Source of the DNA: Versatilivorator sp963663845
Lineage (GTDB): Bacteria; Acidobacteriota; Terriglobia; Versatilivoradales; Versatilivoraceae
Direction of reading: 5' to 3'
DNA: 64,000 bases
Assembly (NCBI GenBank): GCA_963663845.2
Contig: OY760650.2
Span: 372,001-436,000, forward strand
Made by a program: the position numbers and the translations under genes. The notes under the pieces are model-generated. The model was not told the origin of the DNA. It did no database searches and saw nothing but the letters and a program-made list of their open reading frames with translations. Of this stretch, positions 1 through 8,864 are shown piece after piece. Every line of letters begins with the position of its first letter. Position 1 is the first letter of the stretch.

Positions 1-36
1 ACCCGGCTGTCAAGAGACGGAGCTTGTGCCCGTCTG

Positions 37-303
37 GTGTTCTGTCTCAGAAATAGGGTTGCCATATTTCGGAGCGCAACGGCGCCGTATTCTAGGAGCG
101 ACGAGGAGCCAATGCTATTCATTGCGAGGAGGAGCGACGACGAAGACGGCGCCGTTCCGCCCGAACCCGGAGGGCCGATGGAGGTTCCGGGGAGGGAGTG
201 CACAACGGTGCCTGTTGGCTGAAACACAACGGGCCTCTCCTCCCGACCCTTTCCCGGTGGAACCTCCATCGGAGATGGTGACCCTATTTCTGAGACAGGA
301 CAC
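37..303. repeat. MITE-like element with 29-bp inverted ends
   Basis: The ends at 37-65 and 275-303 are near-perfect inverted repeats; the best conserved block is TGTCTCAGAAATAGGG, followed by TTGCCAT on one side and TCACCAT on the other. The 209 bp between them carries no convincing gene. The right end stops on the first base of the rdgB stop codon. It looks like a small non-autonomous element; no transposase lies beside it and I see no clear target duplication. Confidence 0.6.
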
Positions 304-941
304 TATACCCCGAACAGCGCCTGCTGCAACTTTCGCAGGGCCCGGCCCCGGTGGCTGATGCGCAACTTCTCTCCCGGACTCAATTCCGCCAGGGAGCAGC
401 CCCGCTCGGGAACCTGGAAGATGGGGTCGTAGCCGAATCCGTTGTCCCCCCGCAGATCTCGCCCAATCACGCCCCTCAGCGTCCCTCGAAACACCTCCAG
501 CACCACCCCCCGCTGAGCCAGCGCGATAGAGCACTCGAACCGGGCCGTCCGCCGGGCATCCTCCACTTGTTCCAATTCCTCCAGGATCTTGCGGCAACGT
601 TCCGCGTCGCTGGCCTGCTCGCTGAGGTAGCGGGCGGAATAGATCCCCGGGCGGCCGCCCAGGGCATCCACCAGCAGCCCCGAGTCGTCGGCCAGGGTCG
701 GGAGCTCGGCAAATCGGCTGTAGTGGACGGCCTTCTGGCGGGCGTTGGCCTCGAAGGTGGTTCCCTCTTCCGGGGCCGTGGTCACGCCGGGAACCGCCTC
801 CAGAGAGACCAGCTCGACCGGCGCCATCGCCAGAGACAACTTCATTTCCTCAAGCTTGCCCCGGTTGAAGGTGGCCACCAGCAAGCGGGGCCCCAGGGAA
901 GATTTCGACCGGCGGCGAGTCGGTTTGGGATCGGGAGGCAC
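303..941 (-). CDS. rdgB: XTP/dITP diphosphatase (RdgB/HAM1 family)
   Basis: Cytosolic house-cleaning enzyme that hydrolyses non-canonical purine nucleoside triphosphates (XTP, dITP, ITP) to the monophosphate and pyrophosphate. Family landmarks are present: TFNRGK near residue 24, FEANAR near 63, DDSGL near 85, GFGYDPIF near 168 and SHRGRAL near 196. I start it at the GTG at 941 (212 aa), which puts the substrate-binding TxNxxK motif near the N-terminus as is usual. The longer reading frame back to 1043 only translates an intergenic heptad repeat (residues reading LHSPLSTLHS). It lies downstream of rph on the same strand, a common bacterial arrangement. Confidence 0.93.
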   Translation of the reverse strand: MPPDPKPTRRRSKSSLGPRLLVATFNRGKLEEMKLSLAMAPVELVSLEAVPGVTTAPEEGTTFEANARQKAVHYSRFAELPTLADDSGLLVDALGGRPGIYSARYLSEQASDAERCRKILEELEQVEDARRTARFECSIALAQRGVVLEVFRGTLRGVIGRDLRGDNGFGYDPIFQVPERGCSLAELSPGEKLRISHRGRALRKLQQALFGV

Positions 942-961
942 GCTTTCTGTTGTTCCAGACG

Positions 962-1175
962 AGTGAAGAGTGGAGAGTGGAGAGTGAAGAGCTATTCGAT
1001 CGACACGCCAAGCATCTTGCCAGTCTCGGCACAGTCCTTCCAATTGGACTGGAATCGATCAGTCAAGTGTCTTGTGGATATCGGCACGGTCGTTGAGAAA
1101 ATGCAACTGGGTCATCAGGCGCTCGCCCATCCCGGCACCCTTCGCTGACCACTCTTCACTCTCCACTCTCCACTT
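962..1175. repeat. Heptad-bounded intergenic element (copy 1)
   Basis: Fills the 310-bp gap between rph and rdgB. Tandem 7-mers of the AGTGGAG/AGTGAAG type run at 962-990 and the inverted versions (CTCTCCA) at about 1147-1173. The core holds CGACACGCCAAGCATC, whose reverse complement recurs in the copies at 15632 and 29112. No gene is supported inside it. Confidence 0.75.
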
Positions 1176-1251
1176 GTCACCTACGCAGGCCGCCGTTCCA
1201 TACGACGGGGCGGCTCATGAGGGGCGAAACAGGGACGTTCCAGACGAGCTC

Positions 1252-1968
1252 CTACAGCCGGATCAGGCTCTTCTGGATCTCGACCAGCCGGGCTATGCCT
1301 TCGGCGGCCAGATCCATGAGGGCGCTGAGGGCCTGGCGGGAGAAGGGGTCTCCTTCAGCCGTCCCCTGCACCTCGACCAGCGAGCCGGCGCCCGTCTGGA
1401 CTACGTTCATATCAACCTGCGCCCGGGAGTCCTCTTCGTAGTTGAGGTCCAATAGCGGCGTTCCCGCCACGACACCCACGCTGGTGGCCGCCACGTAGTC
1501 CTTGATCGGCAGGGCCGGCAGGGTTCCCTGATCCACAAGTCCTTGCAGAGCCAGCGCCAAGGCCGCAAAGGCGCCGGTGATGGAAGCGGTGCGGGTCCCG
1601 CCGTCCGCCTGGATCACGTCGCAATCCACCCAGACGGTCCGTTCTCCCAGATCCCGCAGGCGCGTAACGCTTCGAAGAGATCGGCCGATCAAGCGCTGAA
1701 TCTCGTGAGTCCGGCCCGAGACCCTTCCACGACTGGATTCCCGGGGGGTCCGGGTCTCGGTGGCCCTGGGAAGCATGGCGTATTCGCTGGTGACCCATCC
1801 CCGATTCTTTCCCCGCAGGAAGGGCGGCACCGAATCTTCGATGCTGGCCGTGCAGATGACCCGGGTATTCCCCACCGCAATCAGCACCGAGCCCTCGGCC
1901 CCGGAAATGAATTCGGGCTGCATGGTTACCGGTCTCAGTTCCCTGCTCTCTCGCCCGTCGGTGCGCAT
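1252..1968 (-). CDS. rph: Ribonuclease PH
   Basis: Phosphorolytic 3'-5' exoribonuclease that trims tRNA 3' ends in the cytosol. The 238-aa length is normal for the family. The N-terminus MRTDGRESRELRPV and the signature QADGGTRTASITG (residues about 120-132) are characteristic, and the phosphate-binding GGTRT stretch is intact. It starts 10 bp after the GerMN gene ends, so it probably belongs to the amidase-GerMN-rph-rdgB transcription unit. Confidence 0.96.
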   Translation of the reverse strand: MRTDGRESRELRPVTMQPEFISGAEGSVLIAVGNTRVICTASIEDSVPPFLRGKNRGWVTSEYAMLPRATETRTPRESSRGRVSGRTHEIQRLIGRSLRSVTRLRDLGERTVWVDCDVIQADGGTRTASITGAFAALALALQGLVDQGTLPALPIKDYVAATSVGVVAGTPLLDLNYEEDSRAQVDMNVVQTGAGSLVEVQGTAEGDPFSRQALSALMDLAAEGIARLVEIQKSLIRL

Positions 1969-1978
1969 GGCGTTCCTT

Positions 1979-2617
1979 TCAATACTCCTGCAATTCAGTG
2001 ATCACCGGCTCCCCGTCCTCGTTTTGAAGAGCCGTCATGCTCAGATCCAGTGGCAGCGGTCTCCTGAGGTCGATGTGCCCCGCCAGGGTGTCGGCCTCGG
2101 CTCCGTCGATCAGGATCTGAACCTCGCTCACCGCCGGCAGATTATAAGTCAGGGAATTCACGACCGAGTAAATGGAGGAGACCTCACCCGTAATCCCTCC
2201 GGGATGCCGCAGGGTCGCCTCCCCGGTGATGTCCACCACCAGCAAGCCCGCTTCAGCCCGATAGACCTCCCGCAACCGGGTTTCCGAAGGCAGCGCCGGC
2301 AGTTGACCGGAGAGCGAACCCTTGATCAAAGCCACCAGGATCTGCTTCGCTTCCAAGGTGACGTCCTCGGAAGCGTAGATGTCGCGTTCCTCCGTCTCCA
2401 GTCGGCCGTCCACCTCGGCCGAGGCGAAAAAGAGGACGACCTTCTTGCGAGGCGCGGTGGCTTCAAAGGCCGGTTCTTCCATCAAGGCGGGCGCCTGCGT
2501 TTCCGGAGGCAAGCCGGCCAATCGCTGAACCTGGCGCTGCAGGTTCACGAAGTAAAGGGCGCCTCCGACCAGCAACAGCGCCAGAACCATCATACCCAAC
2601 ACGATATGGCGCGGCAT
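1979..2617 (-). CDS. GerMN domain-containing exported protein
   Basis: 212-aa protein with one N-terminal membrane segment (about residues 5-24) acting as signal anchor, then a linker and one GerMN domain (about 58-200). Typical family stretches are visible: KKVVLFFAS, ILVALIKG, YSVVNSLTYNLP, VQILIDG and TLAGHIDLRRPL. GerMN domains occur in spore germination protein GerM and in envelope proteins of non-sporulating bacteria, often beside cell-wall amidases. It lies 17 bp downstream of such an amidase here, so a role in peptidoglycan remodelling is a reasonable inference. Nothing in the window suggests sporulation. Confidence 0.85.
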   Translation of the reverse strand: MPRHIVLGMMVLALLLVGGALYFVNLQRQVQRLAGLPPETQAPALMEEPAFEATAPRKKVVLFFASAEVDGRLETEERDIYASEDVTLEAKQILVALIKGSLSGQLPALPSETRLREVYRAEAGLLVVDITGEATLRHPGGITGEVSSIYSVVNSLTYNLPAVSEVQILIDGAEADTLAGHIDLRRPLPLDLSMTALQNEDGEPVITELQEY

Positions 2618-2634
2618 AGATGGATTCCAGTCTC

Positions 2635-4134
2635 TCAGCGAGCCATGGCCGCTTCATCGACGGGACGAAACTGTTGCAGGGCCGCCAGCACGGCTACGGC
2701 CACGCCGTTTTGAAAGGACTCGGTCAGCACCGCTTCCCTGAACCGGTCCTGCTTCAGGTTTCCAAGCTCCAGCAGGACTGCCGGCATGGCCAACGGCGAC
2801 AGCAGCCTCAAGGGCGCATGCCGAAAGCTCAGCGGGGCGCCGCCGTTGAATCGCTCGTTGGCTACCGCCTGCAAGATCTGGGCCAGTTGGAAACTTCGAT
2901 GGAGCACGGCCGCCTGGGCTCGGTCCCAGCGTACCAACTCGAACGCCGCTCCCTCGCCCCGATCCTGTGCAAGAGCTTCCCCCCGCGGCAGTTTCGCCAG
3001 GTAGACGTGGGTTGCGGAAGAATTCGGCGAGGCGCCGTTTCCCAGGTGTATGCTGAGAAACAGATCGGAGCGGCTGCGATTGGCCTCCCGCGCGCGATCT
3101 TCCAGCGAAAGAGTCCGGTCCTGGCCCCGAGTCAATACCGTCTCCACCCCCAGCCTGCTTTCCAACACCCAACGCACCTTGCGAGCAATGGAAAGGGTGA
3201 CGTCTTTTTCGTAGACGCCCTCCCCCACCCCAACGCCCCTGTCGGCGCCACCGTGTCCGGGATCGATGGTGATTCGCCTCCAACCGGAAGCCTTGGGGCG
3301 CCTTGTCCAGCGGACGGACCGCTTCGGCTCCTGAGCCGTTGTCGAGTCCTCGACGGTTGGCCGGAACGCGTCCACCAGGTAGGCGTTTTGGCCGGCCAGC
3401 CGGGTCAGGCGAGCCTGGACGGACTCATCCGCCAGCGAGACCACCAGCCGGCTCGAATCGGCGGTTTCTTCAAACGAGATTCCCTTGACCCATTCATCCC
3501 GGTAGGAGGTGACCTCGGCTCCGGGCGGATCGACCGGATAGGCGCCCAGCAGGAACACAATGCGGCGCTCCTCGCCGCGGACCCGGATCTCGCCGGCGTT
3601 CACCAGGGACACCACCAATCGGCTGGCCTCATCCGTGGCGCTGGCGCTGAGATTGATTCGAACGAAATCCCGGCCTCCGGTCAACCATCGATTCCCCGAG
3701 GGAGAAACCCTGATGGCGGGTTTGAGCACCCGGTTCAGCACGTCTGGAACAAAGCCACGCGGAGTCAGCCAGCGGCCTTCATGGAACAGGACCGGCGCGG
3801 CAAGGCCGATCGGGCTCCGGTTCAATCGAACCCGCACCCGGTTGCGAGCCAACTCCACTACGTCGTTGCCGGCGAAGATACGCAGATAGCCCGCCGAGCC
3901 GCTCTCGGAATAAGCCAGGTCCAGAAGGTGCAGCACATCCAGGATGGGGACATGGCTCCGGCCGTCGACGGAGACCAGGGGCAGCCGAACCCGGTGTCCC
4001 TGATGAAAGATCAGCAACTCATCGGTCGCGGCATCGGTCGGGTCGAGACCGGTGAGTCCAACCGCAAGGAGCAGACAAAGCAAGAGGCCCACCGCCTTGC
4101 CGTTCGCAAGACAAGAGGGAAAACGGCCGATCAT
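2635..4134 (-). CDS. N-acetylmuramoyl-L-alanine amidase (Amidase_3)
   Basis: Zinc-dependent periplasmic amidase that cleaves the bond between N-acetylmuramic acid and L-alanine. I start at the ATG at 4134 (499 aa) because a signal peptide follows at once (KAVGLLLCLLLAVGLTG); the frame upstream overlaps the ATPase gene. Residues about 40-280 form N-terminal beta-rich AMIN-like domains. The C-terminal catalytic domain shows zinc ligands and catalytic residues in PGHGG (about 292-296), YEKD (about 308-311), SIHLGNG (about 361) and the final Glu of LLELGNL (about 456). It heads the amidase-GerMN-rph-rdgB run. Confidence 0.92.
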   Translation of the reverse strand: MIGRFPSCLANGKAVGLLLCLLLAVGLTGLDPTDAATDELLIFHQGHRVRLPLVSVDGRSHVPILDVLHLLDLAYSESGSAGYLRIFAGNDVVELARNRVRVRLNRSPIGLAAPVLFHEGRWLTPRGFVPDVLNRVLKPAIRVSPSGNRWLTGGRDFVRINLSASATDEASRLVVSLVNAGEIRVRGEERRIVFLLGAYPVDPPGAEVTSYRDEWVKGISFEETADSSRLVVSLADESVQARLTRLAGQNAYLVDAFRPTVEDSTTAQEPKRSVRWTRRPKASGWRRITIDPGHGGADRGVGVGEGVYEKDVTLSIARKVRWVLESRLGVETVLTRGQDRTLSLEDRAREANRSRSDLFLSIHLGNGASPNSSATHVYLAKLPRGEALAQDRGEGAAFELVRWDRAQAAVLHRSFQLAQILQAVANERFNGGAPLSFRHAPLRLLSPLAMPAVLLELGNLKQDRFREAVLTESFQNGVAVAVLAALQQFRPVDEAAMAR

Positions 4135-4180
4135 TTTCCCGGCTGGACCACGAATGGACACGAAAAGACTCACCTCGGGG

Positions 4181-5422
4181 TCAAGAACGAACCCAATGCT
4201 CCACCGGCATTGACAGAAACTGTTCGAGCTCCATGCCATCCCCACCGATGAGCAACTTCCGCCCGGGTTGGAAGGCCGCATCGAAGGCAGCCATCCCCGG
4301 CAGGCTGTCGCGTCTCTTGCCGCTCTTCACTTCAATCGCCGTCAGCCCGCGCCCTGCTCGCACCACGAAGTCCACTTCCCGACTCCGGTGGCGCCAGTAA
4401 CAGACCTCGATACTGCCGCCGGCAGCGGCGTTGGCCAAGTGCGCGCCAACGGCCGATTCCACCAGGCGCCCCCAGAACTGCCCGTCCGCGCGGGCCTCCT
4501 TCAGGGTATGGCCGCAGGCGGCCGTCATCAAGGCCGTGTTGAAGACCTGGAGCTTTGGACTCGAGCCCCGCCGGCGGACCGGGGCATTGGAATATTTTTG
4601 CAGGCCGACCATCATTCCCACGCCTGCCAGCAGGTCCAGGTAGTGGGCCAGGGTGGTGGTGTTCCCGGCATCCTGGAGTTGGCCCAACATGCCGGTATAG
4701 GACAGGATCTGGCCCGAATAGCTGCATCCCAACTGGAACAGGCGGCGCAGCAACGCCGGCTTGTCCACTCTGGAGAGCAGCAGCACGTCTCGCGAAATCG
4801 TCGGCTCGACCAGACTGTCAAGAATGTACCGCGCCCATCGGTTCGGTCGGCTGATGAGAGGCGCCGCCCCGGGATAGGCTCCGTAAAACAGATACTGCTC
4901 CAGAGACCAGCCGAAAGCCTCCTTCATTTCCGGGAAGCTCCAATGGGGCAGGTAGAGGACCTCAAAGCGCCCCGTCAAGCTCTCCCCGAGGCCGCGCCGG
5001 ACCAGAAGCGGCGCCGAGCCCAGCACAACGACCCTCAGCGGGATGCCGTTTCGCGTGTCGGCGTCCCAGAGACGCTTGACGATCTCGGACCAGCCGCTCA
5101 CCTTCTGGACCTCATCCAGAACCAGCAGGGCCCCCTTGCCTGCCACCCCGCCCGGCCGCCGGCTCTTGGTTGGCGAAGGCGGATCCGCCAGCAACCGCGC
5201 CGCGTCCCACTGGGCTTCGATCCACTCCGGACCTTGCAACAGGGGACCGTCGGCGCTCGCGAAGCGGGCGGGCAGCCCCGATTGCCGCGCTATCTGTCCA
5301 ACCAATGTCGTCTTGCCCACCTGCCGCGCTCCCGCGATCACTTGCAGGAACCTTCTGGGCTCCTTCAGACGACGGAGCAGTTCCGCTCCTTGAGAGCGAA
5401 CGAAGATCTGATAACTCATCAT
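4181..5422 (-). CDS. AAA ATPase with DUF4143 domain
   Basis: 413-aa ATPase of the AAA_14/DUF4143 type. Walker A is GARQVGKTT (residues 31-39) and Walker B is LLVLDEVQ (about 99-106). A sensor-like segment VVVLGSAPLLVRRG follows. The C-terminal DUF4143 region (about 200-380) ends with the nuclease-like signature EVDFVVRAG...AIEVKSGKR (about 345-372), which resembles PD-(D/E)XK folds. Such proteins are widespread and mobile, and their cellular role is not established. It lies 47 bp upstream of the amidase start but is unrelated in function. The ATG at 5422 sits by an AT-rich stretch (5418-5455), a likely promoter region. Confidence 0.88.
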   Translation of the reverse strand: MMSYQIFVRSQGAELLRRLKEPRRFLQVIAGARQVGKTTLVGQIARQSGLPARFASADGPLLQGPEWIEAQWDAARLLADPPSPTKSRRPGGVAGKGALLVLDEVQKVSGWSEIVKRLWDADTRNGIPLRVVVLGSAPLLVRRGLGESLTGRFEVLYLPHWSFPEMKEAFGWSLEQYLFYGAYPGAAPLISRPNRWARYILDSLVEPTISRDVLLLSRVDKPALLRRLFQLGCSYSGQILSYTGMLGQLQDAGNTTTLAHYLDLLAGVGMMVGLQKYSNAPVRRRGSSPKLQVFNTALMTAACGHTLKEARADGQFWGRLVESAVGAHLANAAAGGSIEVCYWRHRSREVDFVVRAGRGLTAIEVKSGKRRDSLPGMAAFDAAFQPGRKLLIGGDGMELEQFLSMPVEHWVRS

Positions 5423-5626
5423 ATTAAGTAATGTTACTCAATATAATGAGTAAAATGAAGTGCTTTCCGCTAGAAAATGGACGTGGGTGCGGAACAACCT
5501 GTCTTCAGCGACCTGGGGAGAGGCACGGGGTGACCCGGTTTCCCGACCTTCGGCAGCACCTTTTTGAGCCTCGAGCCTTTTGCAAAAGACTCCCTTCTCC
5601 AACCCCGTGGAACCCTCGTTTCCCCC

Positions 5627-7318
5627 TCAGGCGCTGACGAAGACTTCCACCTCGTCGATCCGGATGTCCCGGGTCTGGCCCGGATGGCTGCGGGTCAGGC
5701 TCACCTCCAGCCAGTTGTCTCCAAACTGCGCCGGGGGCTCGGTCAGGTCGAACCAGAAGGTGGAGAAGGGGCCGGGAAGCTCGGGCACCGGGGGCAGGCC
5801 GGAGCTGCTGGTGGAGTTGGGGTCCACGATGGCCTTCAGGTCGGAGCGTTGCTCGTCGCTGCGTCTTCGCAGCCGCGAATCGGGTACCGGCGTTCCGTTG
5901 ACCCGGACCTGGAACCGGTCTCCGTCGACGGCGTGATAGGCTCGGAACAGCAGCGAGGCCCCGCGGGAGCGCCCGAGGTGCTCACAGACCCGGAATCGAT
6001 ATTTCCCCTCGCTCCCCGGAGTTCCCCGTTTGAGCACCATCTTGTCCGCCTTGACCGCCCCGGTAGCGGTCTTGTCCACGCCGAACCCCAGGCAACCGGC
6101 CCAAACCGGCTCAAAGACATAGTGGCGGTTGCCCCGGGTCAGGTCCCGCGGCTCCCGGGTCTCGGCCAGGCCCCGGAGCATATGAGGGTAGAAAGGCGCC
6201 CAGGAGAGGGGCACGAAGTGGTTGTAGAAGAAGATGCCGTCGGCGCCGGCGCCGTACATGTTCATGGCCAGGGCTCTCTGCTGGTCCAGGGTGATGGGCT
6301 GCCCCCCCAGGCGGCGCCTCATGCGGAGGCTGCTCCAGGGAAGCAGCCCCGGGTAGAGCAAGCAGGGAACGGAGCGCGTCAGGCGGGAAAAGGCTTCCAG
6401 GGGAAGATTGGGCTCGCAGTACATGGTGTCGGCGGGAGAGACGTAGTCGATGAGCCCCTCGGCGATCCAGGCAGGCAGGTCCAGCCCCATGGTGTCGCAC
6501 TCCTCCAGCGTCTGGAAGACCCGCGCCCCGAGCAGCAGCTTCCTGTTCCTTTCTCGCCCCTTTTCATCCAGCATGCGTCGAATGCGCCTCACCAGACCGG
6601 TCATCAGGCCCTTTCGCTCCGGCCCCTTGCCCGGAGGGAAGTAGAAGTGATCCCGGAAGCAGAGCTCCAGGCCGTCCACGTCGAAACGATCCACCAGCTC
6701 GACGGTCACCGAAAAGAGATACTCCCGCACCGGGTCGAAGGTGAAATCGAAGGGGGTGCTCAAGGCGTAGTAGGGCCCCGGCGGCGTTTCGCGGATCTGC
6801 CACTGGGGGTTGTTCACCAGGAAGCCGGCGCCCGCTCCCACACCCTGGCGGATGGAGACGTGGCCGTGATTGTCGTTCACCCGGAGACCGGCCAGAAAGG
6901 TCATGCGCCGGCGGCGGCATTGGTCCAGCAGGATTCCCAGGGGCTGCTTCCCTTGATCCAGCAGGGGCAGGAAGCGGCGGTGCTGGGGTCTGGCGTCATA
7001 GTCGAACCGGGGGCTTCGCCAGTAGGTGGTCCACCCCTGGGTGTAGGCCTCCTGAATGAACAGATCCACCCGGGCCGCCGCCAGGGTGTCGACCCAGGTC
7101 CTGAGATCCTGCTCGGACACCGGATCGGGCAGGTGCCTGCGGGCGATGCTGGAAGGATCGCTCACATAGAGGATGCGCCGCGAGCCCCTGGGGAAAAGAC
7201 TGCCCAGCTTGACCGGGGGGACGTTCCCGGGGCCGGATGCGGAAATCCCTCGGCGGGACCAGGCGGCGGTGGCGACGGCGGCTTCGAGAAACCTCCGGCG
7301 CGAAAGTTGGCTGCTCAT
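5627..7318 (-). CDS. Tat-exported TIM-barrel hydrolase-like protein (paralog 1)
   Basis: 563 aa with a twin-arginine signal (SRRRFLEAAVATAAW). It belongs to a family of five proteins in this window sharing four landmarks: a strand with RVND/RMND plus H, a (D)GLELxxRxxFYF segment, an ARVxxTxExC...GLD...W...GLxD block, and a GADGIxxYN block. These fit the spacing of a TIM-barrel glycoside hydrolase superfamily fold (GHL10-like), with a C-terminal beta-sandwich that in this copy begins after about residue 400. Here the second landmark reads DGLELCFRDHFYF. Catalytic residues cannot be assigned from sequence alone. It follows the DUF1501 gene by 2 bp, so it is the last gene of the 11486-to-5627 operon. 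Confidence 0.75.
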   Translation of the reverse strand: MSSQLSRRRFLEAAVATAAWSRRGISASGPGNVPPVKLGSLFPRGSRRILYVSDPSSIARRHLPDPVSEQDLRTWVDTLAAARVDLFIQEAYTQGWTTYWRSPRFDYDARPQHRRFLPLLDQGKQPLGILLDQCRRRRMTFLAGLRVNDNHGHVSIRQGVGAGAGFLVNNPQWQIRETPPGPYYALSTPFDFTFDPVREYLFSVTVELVDRFDVDGLELCFRDHFYFPPGKGPERKGLMTGLVRRIRRMLDEKGRERNRKLLLGARVFQTLEECDTMGLDLPAWIAEGLIDYVSPADTMYCEPNLPLEAFSRLTRSVPCLLYPGLLPWSSLRMRRRLGGQPITLDQQRALAMNMYGAGADGIFFYNHFVPLSWAPFYPHMLRGLAETREPRDLTRGNRHYVFEPVWAGCLGFGVDKTATGAVKADKMVLKRGTPGSEGKYRFRVCEHLGRSRGASLLFRAYHAVDGDRFQVRVNGTPVPDSRLRRRSDEQRSDLKAIVDPNSTSSSGLPPVPELPGPFSTFWFDLTEPPAQFGDNWLEVSLTRSHPGQTRDIRIDEVEVFVSA

Positions 7319-7320
7319 GG

Positions 7321-8775
7321 CTATACCATCTCCTCGATGATCTTGCCGCCCAGGTCGGTGAGGCGCTTGAACCGGCCCGCGTGGTAGTAGGTCAGGCGCA
7401 TGTCGTCCAACCCCATCAGGTGCAGGAAGGTGGAGTGCAGATCGTGGAGGTGGTAGGGGTTCTCGACCGCCTTCTCGCCCAGCTCATCGGTGGCCCCTAC
7501 AACCGTCCCTCCCTTCACGCCGCCGCCGGCGAACCACATTGGCATGGCCGTCTTGTTGTGTTCCCGTCCCGGCGCCTTCCAGTTGAGGGGCAGGCTCTGG
7601 GGAGTGCGGCCGAATTCGCCCCCCCAGGCCACCAGGGTCTGGTCCAGCAGGCCCCGCTGCTTGAGGTCCTTCAACAGGGCGGCCATGGGCTTGTCGGTTT
7701 CCAGGCCCCGTAGCCGGTGCTGTCCGGCGATGTCCTGGTGGGAGTCCCAGCCCCGGGAGTAGATCTGCACGAAGCGCACGCCCCGCTCCACCAGGCGCCG
7801 GGCCATCAGGCACCTTCTGCCCATGAGCTCGGTGGTCTTGTTGTCGAGTCCGTACATCTCCCGGATGGCCGGCGGCTCCCGGTCCACGTCCAGGGCTTCC
7901 GGAACCGTCATCTGCATGCGAAACGCCAATTCGTAGTTCTTCATGCGGGCCCAGAGGTCGCCCTTCAGCGGGTGTCCTTCCAGGTAAGGCCGGTTGAAGT
8001 GGTTCAGCAATTGAATGTTGGCTTCCTGCTGTTCGGCAGTGGTGCCGGCAGGGGGCTGCAGATCCACGATGGGAACGCCCTCCGACTTGAGGGGAGTTCC
8101 CTGGTAGATGGCCGGCAGATACCCGTTGGACCAGTTCTGGGGGCCCCCGAATCCCCCGGTTCCGCTGATGGGAAACACCACGAAGGCGGGCAGGTTTTCG
8201 TTCTCGGTTCCCAGCCCATAGACCGTCCAGGAACCCAGCGAAGGACTTCCCGGCAGAGCTTCCCCGGTATTCATCAGAAAGGTGGCCAGGGAGTGGGCGT
8301 CGGAGTCGGTGTGAATCGACCGCACCACCGCCATGTCGTCCACGCAGGTGGCCAGGTGGGGAAACATGTCCGACACCTCGGTGCCGCACTGGCCGAACTT
8401 GCCGAAGCGGAAGGGACTTCCCACGTAGAGCAGTTTTCTGCCCGAGGTGCGCAACTGGGCGCCATCGAAGGCCGGGGTTCCGTGGTACTTGTTCAGCAAC
8501 GGCTTGGGATCGAAGGTATCCATCTGGCTGGGACCGCCGGCCATGAACAGGAATATGCAGGACTTGGCCCGGGCCGGGCGGTGGCCTTCCCTGGCCGCCA
8601 GCGGATTGCCGGTTGTTTCCCCACCCAGCAGGCCCTCCCGGAAAAGCATCGAGGATAAGGCGACGCCTCCGACGCCCCGTCCCAGGCGATAGAGGAAGTC
8701 CCGGCGCCCCAGCTCACCCAGGGACCGGTCGGGCGCTTCGAATCGACCGCAATATTCGTGGTTGAGACTCTTCAT
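7321..8775 (-). CDS. DUF1501 protein, Tat-exported (copy 1)
   Basis: 484 aa after choosing the ATG at 8775, preceded by GGGAGA; the longer frame reads into the upstream intergenic region. The Tat motif GRRDFL lies near residue 26. The DUF1501 core (related to the alkaline phosphatase/sulfatase superfamily) shows IFLFMAGGPSQMDTFDPKP early, MMRR-like LMARRLVERGVRFVQ in the middle and VAWGGEFGRTP later. The gene partners the DUF1549/1553 gene just upstream (89 bp gap), the usual pairing in Planctomycetes and relatives. The biochemical function of the family is not established. It is the same length as the second copy at 22528. Confidence 0.9.
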   Translation of the reverse strand: MKSLNHEYCGRFEAPDRSLGELGRRDFLYRLGRGVGGVALSSMLFREGLLGGETTGNPLAAREGHRPARAKSCIFLFMAGGPSQMDTFDPKPLLNKYHGTPAFDGAQLRTSGRKLLYVGSPFRFGKFGQCGTEVSDMFPHLATCVDDMAVVRSIHTDSDAHSLATFLMNTGEALPGSPSLGSWTVYGLGTENENLPAFVVFPISGTGGFGGPQNWSNGYLPAIYQGTPLKSEGVPIVDLQPPAGTTAEQQEANIQLLNHFNRPYLEGHPLKGDLWARMKNYELAFRMQMTVPEALDVDREPPAIREMYGLDNKTTELMGRRCLMARRLVERGVRFVQIYSRGWDSHQDIAGQHRLRGLETDKPMAALLKDLKQRGLLDQTLVAWGGEFGRTPQSLPLNWKAPGREHNKTAMPMWFAGGGVKGGTVVGATDELGEKAVENPYHLHDLHSTFLHLMGLDDMRLTYYHAGRFKRLTDLGGKIIEEMV

Positions 8776-8864
8776 GAGATGTCTCCCAGGTTTGAATTCT
8801 CCCGTTTCTTCCTTCAGGAGCCCCGGGGGAAGCCGGGAAATAGACCGGCGACTCCGGCGAAGCT

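Noticed and set aside
303..1043. Longer rdgB start at 1043
   Set aside because: The additional N-terminal residues translate the heptad repeat and are absent from the normal family length.
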